The notes under the pieces were generated by a model. It was not told where the DNA came from, made no database searches, and worked only from the letters and a program-made list of their open reading frames with translations. A stretch of 64,000 nucleotides of DNA from Morinoia aosen (lineage: Eukaryota > Arthropoda > Malacostraca > Amphipoda > Talitridae), in NCBI GenBank assembly GCA_030386875.1, contig CM059566.1, positions 43,870,068 to 43,934,067 of the forward strand, in the 5' to 3' direction. The translations under genes and the position numbers were made by a program. Shown piece by piece: positions 1 to 13,200 of this stretch (within the stretch, counting starts at the first letter, position 1; every line of letters starts with the position of its first letter).

Positions 1-1824
1 CTCCATCTTACATTAGGTCTGATTTTGAGTTAGCCTGTCATGTCAAAATTTCAGAAGTCGATTTTGAGAAAATAAGATTTTAATAATAGTTGCTTAATAA
101 TTTTGAGCTAGGCTGGATAGCATCCAATGAGTCTACCTCAAAAATAGTTGGTTAATCAACATAATTGCTGGTTTCAGGTTCCCGTGTTTGCATATTAGTT
201 TTAGCTTTCCTTACACACTATATATATTTCCAAGTGTCATTCCCAATCCTTTTACTTATGCAAACATTTGATTTATCACTTCAATTTCTTCTGATTGATA
301 GTTTTTCGCATTTGGATTTTTGCATTTTCCGTATTTTTACCGCTGATGGGGGCTTGAGGCACAGAATGTTTTATAAATTGATATCATTGGGATTTTTATA
401 ATAATAAACAGAGTGGTTTTACCTTTTGCCATTACTTTTTCCTAAGAACTGCTCTGTAGCCAAAATATTAATTCTATTTTTCAAACGCCTTTCAGCTGAC
501 ACTAGGACGTAATGATAGATTCCTCAGGCCAAGTCCATGTTTATTTCCGGAAAAAGAACTGTGGTTAACAATTCTTTTTTGTAAACAGGTGAAACACCCG
601 GCCTTTAGTGCGTGGTATCGATCACTGTCTCATGGTCTCCAGGGTGTCGTGTTCAAGACCTGTGCGAGGTCTCGAAAGGGGGACGCTCGTGACCACTGGT
701 GATCATTTGTATTCAAGTAAGGTACTATAAATTAACTAGTATTAAAAATAAGTCGAAAACATCAACCACTGCACCTATAGTAGAAATATTTTCGTATAAA
801 TTTCAGCTACTTAAGCAAATATTTCGAGTGCGTCCACGTACTTAGTTTGATATTTCTTTCAGGAAGTACGTGAACTAATTACAATATGGCATCGAGGATT
901 AGATATGCATAGCTAAATTGAGTCTCTCTTGAGCACTAGAGAGGAAAAATTAAACCTAAGCGTTCGATAAATGTTGTCTCTAATACGAGTATGTATACGT
1001 AGGAATGTATCGTATGAACTAGAAATGTATCATATGGAATGTATCGTAAGAATTTACTTAGACGATAACAGTGACGTGAAAGCATTGCGTTGTTGCAAGA
1101 CAGGTATATAGAAACCTAATAAAGGAATTAAACATCTACTGTAATGTATCTTCAGTCAAATGTAAATACAAAAGTTCTCGAGGGAAAATCTAGTCTAAAA
1201 TTAACAGAAACTCGAACGCCATCAAGCGTTGGCGAGGCTATCACCAGGGCAAGCGGTAAGTAAAATTTTACAGTCAGTACTGGAGAGAAATTAAAACCAG
1301 TATGTATAAATATGTATAATCCTAGGCCTTTAAGTTTTTCTCTTCAAAATTTTACCGTATTTAGAAATTGATTTTTTGTATTGAATTTTGATTTGAATTA
1401 CTTCTATACAAGTTTGTGCGAATGATAATGTCACAACGCAAAAGGTCTTGTATCTATAAAGTGCCTCAAAGTATGACTGAAAACGCTCACCTAGAACTGA
1501 ACAGATTTGATAAAAAATTATAATAGGTATAAACACTTTGTAATTAAAGACATACACGCTTAGAGATTATTTCTTGGATTTGCTTGGTGTATTTATCTAC
1601 TGCTAATTCATTTTTCAGCAATATTGGATACTACAGGAAAAAATGAAGAATTCATAAATTTTAGATTCAACAAAGTTCCAAAATTTTTAAGTAGATGAAA
1701 TCAGGCCAATACGCAGACTGGTATCATGGGTGACACAAGAAGTTCGTCGTACGCAGAGGAGGGCATTATATTTTACTAAGCAGTCTTTTATTGAGACCAT
1801 TCATTTCATAACATCCATGACCCA
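1..1824. other. Downstream flank, no gene seen
   Basis: AT-rich sequence with only short chance frames. The possible SINE at 600-735 is the only structured element. Confidence 0.7.
600..735 (+). mobile_element. Possible tRNA-derived SINE remnant
   Basis: GTTCAAGAC at 651-659 fits the RNA polymerase III B box (GWTCRANNC), and TAGTGCGTGG at 606-615 loosely fits an A box at reasonable spacing. No poly-A tail or target duplication was seen, and I could not fold a full tRNA. Weak. Confidence 0.25.
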
Positions 1825-1840
1825 GTGAGTAGAGATCACC

Positions 1841-2790
1841 ATAAGTCACCATTACAAGAGGTACTGTACGAGAGGTCACCACTACAAGAGGTACTGTTCG
1901 AGAGGTCACCAATACATGAGGTACTGCACTATAGAGGTTACAACTACAAGAGGTACGGCACCAGAGGTCAACACTACAAGAGGTACTGCACTAGAGGTCA
2001 ACACTACAAGAGGTACTACACTAGAGGTCAACACTACAAGAGGTACTGCACTAGAGGTCAACACTACAAGAGGTACTACACTAGAGGTCAGCACTACAAG
2101 AGGTACTACTCTAGAGGTCAACACTACAAGAGGTACTACACTAGAGGTCAACACTACAAGAGGTACTACACTAGAGGTCAACACTACAAGAGGTACTACA
2201 CTAGAGGTCAACATTACAAGAGGTACTGCACTAGAGGTCAAAACTGCAAGAGGTACTGCACTAGAGGTCAACACTACAAGAGGTACTACACTAGAGGTCA
2301 ACACTACAAGAGGTACTGCACTAGAGTTCTACACTACAAGAGGTACTACACTAGAGGTCAACACTACAAGAGGTACTTCACTAGAGGTCACCACTACAAG
2401 AGGTACTACACTAGAGGTCAACACTACAAGAGGTACTGCACTAGAGGTCAACAGAACAAGAGGTACTGCACTTGAGGTCAACACTACAAGAGGTACTACA
2501 CTAGAGGTCACCACTACAAGAGGTACTGCACTAGAGGTCAACGCTACAAGAGGTACTACACTAGAGGTCAACACTACAAGAGGTACGGCACTAGAGGTCA
2601 ACACTACAAGAGGTACTACACTAGAGGTCAACACTACAAGAGGTACTTCACTAGAGGTCACCACTACAAGAGGTACTACACTAGAGGTCAACACTACAAG
2701 AGGTACTTCACTAGAGGTCAACAGAACAAGAGGTACTGCACTAGAGGTCACCACTACTAGAGTACTGCATCAGAGGTCAACACTATAAGA
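1841..2790. repeat. 30-bp tandem array (about 31 copies)
   Basis: The core AGGTACTACACTAGAGGTC recurs every 30 bp, joined by AACACTACA. The first three copies and the last two are diverged and the centre is homogeneous, typical of a minisatellite evolving by unequal exchange. The unit length is divisible by 3, so several frames stay open on both strands (for example repeated TRGTTLEVN). There is no plausible start context, no flanking exon and no codon bias, so I call it non-coding. It lies beyond the 3' end of the CaV2 gene. Confidence 0.95.
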
Positions 2791-5700
2791 GATACTGCAA
2801 GTATCTCGTAAATCCATGAAAGGGAAGCGAGATAACCCACTGAATCAGAAATGACGCCTCTCAAAAGAGGCCGGTTTCACAAACCGCCCATGCTGGAAAA
2901 GCAGAGATAGGCAAGGAGGAGATATAAGAACATGGTTCCAAACCCATCACAAACTTAACCCGTGATATGTACTGATTAAACTTTTTTGAACCATTAGGAC
3001 TTTTACTTTATTTTGATAATTTCTCACTGTACACAGACGAAAAGAGTCGTCGCCAATACACTCTTCTCTCTCTCTCTGATAAGAATTCAAGCATCTGACA
3101 TCGCCTCCGGCGACTGCAAAATTCCCAAGATACGGTGGAGAACAGCCCCATCACTGGATTCTTTTGGCGTATCAGGGAAAAAACTTGCATGTACGCATAC
3201 ACATAAACTCATCAAAACCATATTGAAGGGCGACTAAAATTAGAGGAAGTAAAACAAATTTACGAATGAAATTTATTGGAGAATGTTAAGTTTTGTATGA
3301 TGTACGTCGTAGACTTTATATGAGTTTATTTTTGAGATTGAAAGCGAAAGATCTGACCACCATTCTCACACAGCTAAACGAAAGTATTATTTTTTCCGTT
3401 CTGCAACTGAAAAGATAGAATTAATAATTCAATTTTTTGATAGAACGAACGAGTACGACAAAGAAATTAAATATGGACATTGTTGCATAACTGTTACTAG
3501 AGCAATGGAGTGTGCTGTTAAATATAAGAAACATGAACCGGACAAATGATAGCACATATAAGTTAACATTAATCACGCATTTCAAAACTTTACGTCGTGT
3601 ACACGAGTTTCCACAGATTCAGTAAATGCTGAATGATAACAATTCCATAGTTATGAAAAGATGACAATGAAGAAAATTGGTCATCATGGTGGCCATCGAG
3701 ATGCAATTCGAAGAACAACGCGCTTCAGTCTAATACTCGTATGATAAAATATGCACACAGTTTTTAACAGCAAAGCGTTTTAAATTTTGAGGAAAGAAAG
3801 TAGTGTGTATTTGACATGGTGATAGCACCAATCATTATAATGTATTAATAACGGTAATTTTAATGTGAATTTACAATCGTTATACAGCTAAAACACCTCA
3901 CCAACCTATGGCACTACAGATTTTTCGGAATGCTCATTCAGAACTGCCAATAAAGAAAGAATCGAGTACCAAAGCGAGGCTGGTCAGGTGGTACGAGTGA
4001 GTGAAGAACCATCGTGTATACTTATAATCTTTTCTCTTCAGAATAACTAACGAGCTATAGCACACAATGGTGAAAAAGATCTACTGTACATTCACTACAA
4101 CGCCCTTCGAATAATAGCGTCATTGAGAAAGAATAACTGGTATAAAATAGTCATCAAAAGACACCTTAGGGTACAGTGCTGTATTTACAAGATCCAATGA
4201 GCGGCAATGAAAGGCTTTGCACACTTTCACATACATTGCACCCATGCACTCTTAAACAAGACCTATAAAAAGCATCGAGAAAACTTCTCCCCAGAAGTTG
4301 GTCGCTCCAATGCTGGCTTCATCCCAGCAGGCTGCTTCATGAGCAACTTTCTCAAAGTTATGCAAAAAAGTAAGCGCACTGCATACTTCAAATTAAGACG
4401 ATCACCGAACTTTGTCTGTTAAGACAGTTTCAAAGCCTTGTGTGATTAAATTGGAAGGCATATTAATAAAAGGCAGTTGAGGATCTTTGGGACAATGCTA
4501 GTGCCAAAGCGAAAACCAGATCCCATGGAAGAGAGATCGCAATTTTTTCAACTGTCTGTAGCATCGGTGTCTGGCGCGCCGATCAAGCAAGTAATAAAAT
4601 AACTTTAGTTTCCACAGCGCAAGCCTATGATCACGCTCTACATGAGCGTAATTTGAGAACACATTCCCACTTAAAAGAAGGGTGGTGTACTCATGTCGGC
4701 GCATCTGTAGGAGACGTGACTTACCGAATGACCGACCAGTCACGAAACACATCAGTCGAGACAGCTATAAAAGTTTGGCAGCTTCGCGGTGTCCCACACT
4801 AGAGTCACACGCCGTCTACTCATAATATTTAAACAAACAAGTTTGTGGCGATTGAGAGGGCACAGTGTCGCAAGTTTTCGGATACAAAAGCGTACGGACG
4901 TAAATACTGTTCTTGAAATCCTCCAGGACCGAAATAACTCCTTGTAACGACCATATTTCCGTCAGTGCTCAGTTCATCGCCATCGTCGCTGAGCTCCAAC
5001 TTTACTAAAAGAGATGAAAGACACGTAATAATAGTGATACGTAGGTAGTACGATGTGGTCAGCACTCAACAAATACGTTGTAAAGTAAGTAAATTTACAG
5101 ACTACCAAGTCTCACCCGACTGACTGCTTCTAAAACTTTTTCGCTCCTGGAACATGAATTAATGAGGGCTTCTCATTAAAATTGTAAATTTATTCAACCA
5201 CCCCAATTCAAATTAAAACTACACTCGTATGTCTTGACATGACAATCAAGTTCTCACATAATTGCTTGGGCTGGTACCACACCAAAGTAATGACAAAACC
5301 TCGAGAAAGCAGTTGGTAAAATATTTACAACGTCTTTTCTCACTATTTATATTATAGATAGGAAACCAAAACCCTTCTAAGAAGAATGGAAGTATATATT
5401 CTATAGAAATTTATCGCCATAAAAACCTGTCAAAACTCTGGTAAAATTTAAATTAAATAAAGTCTATGCTCCTAATTCCAAAAACTTGTTACGAGGAAAC
5501 TTTTAATAACCATGCTCTTCAACCACTGGTATTTCTAATAATCTCTTCATACAATAACTCATAAACTATTCATAAGAAACATGAATAATTATTTACGTAC
5601 TTTTCTAATAATTGATATATATATAGTGTAATATATCTGATAGAAGACGATGTTTTAACCACGATGGTCTCAATGTACAATACAGATTCTCAAGTGCTAT

Positions 5701-8700
5701 AGTAAAAATGGAAAAATTGACCTCGGAAAAATTTAATTTCACAGGTTTTCACCGAGACAAATTTAGAAAAGCTAGATCATTATCATATAATGGAATTTCG
5801 TGAAACGCATAGAAGTGACAGAAAATCCTAAGAGATCATCTCCCGTACAATGCAGTCTTCAACGAGCGCACCACAAATAAAATTTCGTCTTGAAGTCATA
5901 CTAGTACATTGTGATTCTACCACACGTGAATCTGTTTCACACATTTTAAGTAACCTACGTACCTGAAGCTCAACAGCAAACGAACTCCATGCAGAGATGA
6001 AGTTTCAGTATCAATCTCAGATAAGCTAACGAATTACAAATTTATGTATGCTGATTCTTAAGACTAACGCCATTTGGTGGACGATGGGCCTGTCACTCAT
6101 TCCGAAGAAACGCTGTAACGGGCATGCTGCCCTGCTTAACATTTAAAAGGAGAAAGGGCCTCAGTTGAGAGGCTGTCCGTAACTTTAGCTTCATGCACAG
6201 TAAGGCTTTCAGAAAAATTACATTCATTAGTCAAGGAGGATGCAAAACTTAAGTTTGAGATGAAACAATCAATAGCCAACAGTCTGAGATACTCAGAGAA
6301 AAAAATCCGTAACCATAAGGAGGAAGATCGAACCATGTATACATTAAATAGAAATCATGGGTATAATAATAAGAGAAAATGAGTAATGATTCTAATTTTA
6401 CGCTACGGCTTAAAATTCTATACGTTACGAGGACATTCCAATGATAAGATCACAACGCTATGATGGTGATAGTGATGCTGCAAACCGAACTCCGTTTGGT
6501 CTGCTAGCAAGGGCTTGGTGCAGACACGTCTTTTTTGTTCTTTGCTTTATCTCAAATGATGAATTTTGCTGCACAAAAATGTTTAATGTGGTATGTGCAT
6601 CTTGTCTCAGCAAGTTCATGAAAAATCAATTATTTCTCTAAATAAAGCTGCAAAAAATAATTTTATGGCCAATTGTTCGGAAATTCATTGCATTCTAAAT
6701 GAGTACTTTCTTGTATTTAGAACGGAGGCACGAACACAGGTTGTTCACAATGAATATTTGAGGAAAATAACGCACAACATAACAGAGTGGTTTGCGCAGT
6801 GATCCTGTAAGTGAGAAATCGATATTCAGTGAGAAAAAATGCAAATTCCCCGTTAAAAATAACTAAGTCAAAATTTTTCGATATTACATAGATCATAAAC
6901 TGCGCAATAATGATGTTGAGAATTTAATGCAGGATGCCAGTCAGCATTTGAATTGCGACAGCACTTGTATGAGGAGAGAGAGAGAAAGAGGGAGAGTGAG
7001 AGAGAAAGAGGCACCACTCGTAGTAAGAAAACATCAAGTTTGGCAGTGATAATTCGCCCGTACCGTGTATTATCTCAGTAAACCAGTTCTTTAATGTGCC
7101 GCCTCAATTAAGCAATTCCGACTAAATACCACAGAATAAGAATAATATTTTTCTACGTGTCTGTTTAATCGGCACTCACCCATTATATTTAAGCAAGGAA
7201 ATAAGCTAAAATAATGTTTTTATCCACCACTATTGCAATACCCTAATTGTCCTCATTTCTGGTGATCATTCGCTTTAGTTCAAAAAGATGCCGTTTTTTA
7301 AAATTACTTACGAGTAAGTACGGTGGAAACGCATAAAGTCACACCCGAAAGTTCGCTGAAAGACAAGGCAAGATTGTACGCTCGAGAGCTGACCCTCCAT
7401 AAAGCCGAGTGAGGAATGAAGACCCCTGGTGGGACGAGGGCACTGCCAAGACCCGGCAACGGTGGTGAAATGAACAGTCCTTCTTAAAACAATAAAATCT
7501 GTGCACGTTCGCATCGACAAACGCTCCTCTGCAAAACTTACGGAACAAGTGAGGGGGAAATCATGAAATATTAAAATCCCTGGAGTCAGCAACGCAACCA
7601 AATATCGACGTGACGATTTTTACCAAAGGAAGAATTTGGAACGCGAATGGTGACTCGGTATAAGTTAAACCAAGCTAGGATGCGTTTCATACCTCAAGTA
7701 AATTACGTTTTCATAAATTCATGCATTTTCTGAAAAATGTTTCTACAAAAGTCTTCATGTTTAATCAACAGAAGCGACTTCTGCTTTTTGAACTGTTATT
7801 CAGCCGTTACCATGAAGAAACTGTGTAGTTCTTTTACGATAATAGACTAACCATGCATGAAAATATGGCTAATAGTGAAGGTTAAGATTTAAAGTTAAAA
7901 GTTAATAACTACGATGACATGACTCGAGAGAGGAATGGGCACAGGCCTCTCATTGAAAGACTTAGAACAAGCATTCAGCCTCACCGAAAGGAATTCATAC
8001 AAATGCAACCTAATATTTGAACAATCTAAACTAAAGACTTCCCGTTAGCTATGACGATAATGATGACAATTATAATAGTAATGGACTACATCCTTCTTGA
8101 AGTTAATTAATTGGTCGCGTCTACTTGAGCGGGTCTTCAGTGAGTCTAGGCAACAACGAATGGACTTTAAGAGTAATCGTTCCGGAATGCATTTTATCAG
8201 ATGTGATCAAACGCGTTGGAGCCTTCCACGTACTGAGCGTCTAATTGGCTATCGACGAGGAAGCCGGCATTTTAAATGGCTGCCAATGGCTGCGGGCTGT
8301 GTGAAAAGAAACACTGGCCTTATATCGAATCAAATCGCTTTCCATATTTACCGAATTTTTGGCTCAACTCAATTTTACTTGATTTGGGTAAGGATTTAAC
8401 TTGCCGCAACTCCACCTGTTAACGAATAAGTAGAGTTAAACGTTATTTTTTCTCAAGATTGTAAGATGAGACTCCGTTACGGAACTTATGAGCAGTGTTC
8501 ACTTCGATTTGAAAACTCAATCTAAGATGAGTCATTCAAGTAAACACTTTAAAACTAGCATTTCAGGCGCTCAAAGGGCACCGACACTCTAGTTCAAACG
8601 CACTTTTAAATGAGAAAAAATCCCAAAATATGGACGCCACTAGATCATGCACTGCAAGAGAACTGTTCAGGCAAACTGGTATGGTAACATTGCCGCCTAT

Positions 8701-9366
8701 AATATTGTCAGCTGGGTTGCAGGAGCAACGCTACCTCCAGTCAATTATGATGGCAAACGTCTGCTCTAGAACTACGCGATGATGGCACTCTCAAATAATT
8801 TCTTTAGAAAACTCTTAATGCAAAACAACTGTTTTGAGACGGCTGCTACAGATTTTAAATCTCACTATACGCAAACTAACCACAAGTAAAGGATCCAAAT
8901 AATCTTGTAGGTATTTTAACATAGAGCAGTTAAAGGGTTCAAAGATGGTGGCGACATTTAAATATCACAGATTTCATAGAATATTTGTAGTATGTCAAAT
9001 AAAGCACTCGTAAGGGATATGGTACAAAATTAAATAAGAAGAGAAGGAGTCATCTAGCAGTTGATGTGTTCATAGAATTAGGTAAATCAGAACCTCAATC
9101 ACAGGGCATTGCAAAATTCCTATGCATAGGAGGTCTGTATAACTACATTGTTCGCCGCGACAATTAGTCCGATGCACGGCATCTGTCTAGGGTATGGAGC
9201 AAAGGAGAGACTCACTACCTAGCGAATGCATTTCATGAGTTGCCATTCCCTTCTGGGAACATTCAAAGTACAGTGAAAATGCAACAATCGAAAGAAATAC
9301 ATGAGGCACCGAAAAGATGAATGAAGTGCATTGGCCAGAGTAGATCACCTTTGCTCCTCACAAACC
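2791..9366. other. Downstream flank and possible CaV2 3' UTR, no gene seen
   Basis: Immediately 3' of the CaV2 stop on the minus strand. Open frames up to 100 codons look random: no known motif and no exon context. I could not place a convincing poly-A signal, so the 3' UTR boundary is unknown. Confidence 0.65.
6972..7012. repeat. Purine (GA) tract
   Basis: GAGAGAGAGAAAGAGGGAGAGTGAGAG-type polypurine sequence in the downstream flank of the gene. Confidence 0.85.
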
Positions 9367-10202
9367 CTAGCACCAATCATCTTCATCGCTGTCACTGTGG
9401 CGAGGTCTTCTCACAACTATAGGGGTGGTGGTCGATGGTTGCTGGGGAGGGAGAGGAGGCAGCGCGGACTGTGACGGCGGAGGTTGAGGTAGTCTAGCAG
9501 GGGGTCCACCCCCTCTACCAGGCTTGTAACCGTTTGGCACGGCGGGAGATGGCAGTTGTCGGCTTCCTCTCCCAATAGCGACGGCTTGTTCAAAACTAAG
9601 CGGCTCCTGCATGGGGCGCTCGTACGGATACTGGTCTCGAACAGGAGCGATGGGAGGTCGTCTGGGGCCAGCGGGGGGAAGCACCTTCACTGAAGGGGGA
9701 ATTCTAGGACGTGCACACCCGTCTACGAGAGGAGGAGTTCTGCGCTCTCTCAAGTTTGGGGGCAGGTCTAATTTCGGTATGTGAGTGGGCGATGCGTTCA
9801 GCTTAGGGAAATTGATAGGTTGGCCTCTACCGGGAGATTTAGGAAGTGTATGTCTCTGGGGGAATAGATGCAAGGTGGAGGGCTTGTTGGGGGTCTGTGG
9901 TAGTCGTCTGCCGCCTCCTCTTCTCTGGGGAATGGTTGGGTAGCTGCTACCTGCTCGCTGTCTGTGAGTGGGAGACGGACTGCGGGACCGCCTCTCTAAA
10001 GAAGCAGTGCCGTAGTAATGCAAGAGTCTGCCCCTACGAGTTGCGTGGCTGCTCTCTGGAGAAGGACTACGTGACCTAGCGTCAAGGCGAGTGGTTTGGT
10101 AGTAGCGGTCCGGGCTGTTGGACGCAGATCGAACGTCACGCGCGTTCCAGGGCCGACCTGCGAACAGGTCGCCACCTCGACCTATTGGGCTGGGGCCTCT
10201 CC
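9367..10202 (-). CDS. cac: CaV2 exon 14: terminal coding exon with RIM-BP and PDZ-ligand motifs
   Basis: Two bases complete G, then 277 codons and TAG. The acceptor is GTCCAG. Visible elements are two RSRSPSP motifs, [10 protein letters not shown] at 9880-9909 (the SH3 ligand of RIM-binding protein; vertebrate CaV2.2 has RRQLPQTP), several PxxP stretches, [18 protein letters not shown] and PNGY (matching vertebrate TFEEAVA and PNGY), and the final SDEDDWC. In CaV2 channels the D/E-x-W-C end binds PDZ domains of active-zone scaffolds such as Mint and RIM. The exon is GC-rich and the longest coding exon after exon 10. No AATAAA was convincingly placed downstream, so the 3' UTR end is unknown. 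Confidence 0.96.
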
Positions 10203-13200
10203 CTGGACACGGAATACGCGCCACATTAGTTTAGTCGTTACTTGGCAGTTCATAAAAAGGTTCGTGAACGAATGAAAAAAGGATTAATTTTTCATACTTT
10301 GTGATATGTATGGTTTTCGAAGAAAAGAATAACGAAGGTTGGTGACCAATAAAAATGGAACAGTACTAATTTTTTGCACTTATAGATATGTGGCATTCGT
10401 AAAAAATGATTTTCATATAATTATTGACAGTGCCATCCAAAATAACCTGAAACGTTGAGAAGGGGTGATGAGAGTATGTTATAACAAAAAAGTTATCACG
10501 ATCTTCTCTGCCGGAAAAGCGAGGAAAAGCAAGCTCTGCCATTATATTCATCCAAACAGAACTAAAGAAAAATGCATGTAGTGTTCGTTGTTAATCTCAT
10601 TTTTAGATCCACTTAAAAGAAAAATTTTCTAACATCGAGAATGGTTGGTCAATGGTTAAAATTTTCAAACAGCCCTTAAACTGATGAGTGTGTAACTTTA
10701 GGAATATTGAAAAATTATCATTCAAGGTGAGTTATGCAGCAAACTGCCCTCACAATATAATGAAAACGAGAAATTTCCTCGCCTGGAATTCGTTCCTCTC
10801 CTCGTACAGCAAAAAAGCTGAGTGGAAGTCCCGAAGAAAAGAATACATAAATTGAGTCCAACTTCTAAAGCGTATGATTGGAAAACTCGGGAAATTATCA
10901 CACAGTATAAGCTACACAGAAGACTGCCCACGTAAAGTAATAAAGCTGAACTTAACGTTTTTTGCGAAAATTGTGTAATTGGAACGCATGCGATATTCCA
11001 AGTACAATGTGCTGCTAAGGCTTTAGGAAAAGCTAGTGCGGAGACAATATAGAACATTTTCAGGTTTGAACGATTATGTAATGAAGTTGTTCAGGTATTT
11101 ACTGAATATTGCCTCATTTTTATGAAATTCACCACAAATTATTTTTTTTCTTTCTTTCAAACAGGACAGCGTAGCTTCCAATACTTCACCCATCTGACGT
11201 TGAATAGAGTAGACCTTTCGATGATATATTCACCCATTGATACACGTTTATCTACATTTTTTTTTTCAAATTTCACGTTCATTGACCAATATTATATTGA
11301 CCTGTCTTCGTTCGGAAATAGATTCCATTATCATTGGTGTATCGACATTATTGCATGTAATAATTTTAAAATATGTTCTGTGCGGAGAAGGAAATAATGT
11401 AATTCATGAAGCACGTAGAGATAACAGTAATATTCACTATTATAATGCAACGCATCATCAAAAAAATGGAAATCAAATTTGGGTTTTGAAAACGTGTTCT
11501 AGTTTGAGTGGTAGTTGTTCACGTATGTGGTTGACCAGTTACAAGAGGTTCCAGTTAAAGTGCGTTCCAGTTTCATGAGTTATAGTGTGCTCTACCATGA
11601 TGTGTGGTACTCACATGTAGCAGAAATATCACTAGCAAGTCATTTCTCTAACAGGCCGAGCGAACCTCCAAATTCATATAGAGACTCTGTGAATGATACT
11701 TCCGCGTTTTTGCACGATGGGGACATTATACCGACAGATGTAGCATCAAAACTTTGAAAAAATATCAGATGCATGCTTTGAAAAACATCAAAATATGAGG
11801 AGAAATAACAGCCGCGAACCAAACTCCCCTTAGCATATTGGCTCTTGAACTGAACTTGAACTTGAGGGCCGACAGTGTCGGGGCCTTTGTAACGGCCTAC
11901 AATTCCCTCCACAATTTTCACACAAAGAGTTCAGCGCCTGGTACAAGACTTGTCCACTAAACTACTCAGGATCTACCAATCCTTGTCACAAGCCACCATT
12001 GGATGGCATCCCCGGACAACCAGTGTGTCAAAACACCATCCCCAGGCACATTGGGTCATTACAGCCCACTCTACCTGACTGGCTCATTCCAGTCACTGTC
12101 TCTTACTCCAGGCACGCACAAGAAATACTTTCATAGCCTCAATGATACTCACATTGCACTCCTGATCTAATCCAGCAAGACAGCTCATACCGCAATCATC
12201 TTCAGCACATCTGGCATTCCACTCATTCTCTCCATACTGCTCAAACACCACATTCATAAAACTCTCTCTCTCTCTTGCTCATACTTACTACATTCCAGCA
12301 CAAAATGCTCAATTGTTTCCTCCAATACACTATTACACTGCCAACATAATCTGTTATTATTCTCATTCCATCTCCATGTACGTCTGTTCACACTCAATGA
12401 CTTACATCTCACAGCAAACAAGAGTTGACTTCCAAAACTACCATCATAGAACATCTCAAACTTAGGTGCTTCCTTTTCGTATACCAGCTAAGTGTAGGTT
12501 TCCGCATCATGCTAAGCTTCTACTTATTCAATCCATACTCTTTTGTTTGCCTCTCAATCTCTTTCTTCCACCTCTTGCAGTCCCACTCAGGCCCTACACC
12601 TCCAACAGTTATTAAACTCCAGTCATCCACAGGTCTCCCAATTCTAACATGAATAATTTTTTGCATACTAAGTTTCCTTGCATGCCCCCAACATACTTTC
12701 TCCCAATAGCTTACACTCAGATTCCATTCAAAAATTCGCTTTACCCACCTGCTATTCTGCATTCTTTCAATTCTCACCTTATAATTCAGCACAGCTTTCA
12801 TCATTCTTTCTGAAAATAGGCTCCACCCTAGGTCACCTCTAATGGCTTCTGTAGCTGTCCATTTTGGAGCACCCAATGCTACACGTCCTACCTTATTTTC
12901 TCTGCAAGCCACCTCACCTCTGATCCTCGCTCTCTTGGACACGTCGACAACATCGGACACGGCGTCGCTGAGAGCGTCGTAGCGTCCGCAGGCGCGGGAC
13001 GGGGACGGACTGCGTCGAATTGGGGTAGGTGACCTCGCCCTCCTGTCAGCCAAAATTATTATGGTACAAAGAGCAAACACACGAGGCTACGAAATGCTGA
13101 AATTATCCTCACATTCATGAGTTATTTATAATTCCGTCGATATGGGTAAGAGTTCCGAAAGAAATAAGTACTAGCCGCAGTGGTATAAATTTTAACAAAT

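Noticed and set aside
1825..2788. TRGTTLEVN / YKRYYTRGQH repeat proteins
   Set aside because: An arithmetic result of a 30-bp minisatellite; all frames read repeats and there is no gene context.
7308..8399. Open frames of 97 and 100 codons downstream of the gene
   Set aside because: No recognised motif, no splice signals in agreement and ordinary lengths for random sequence of this composition.
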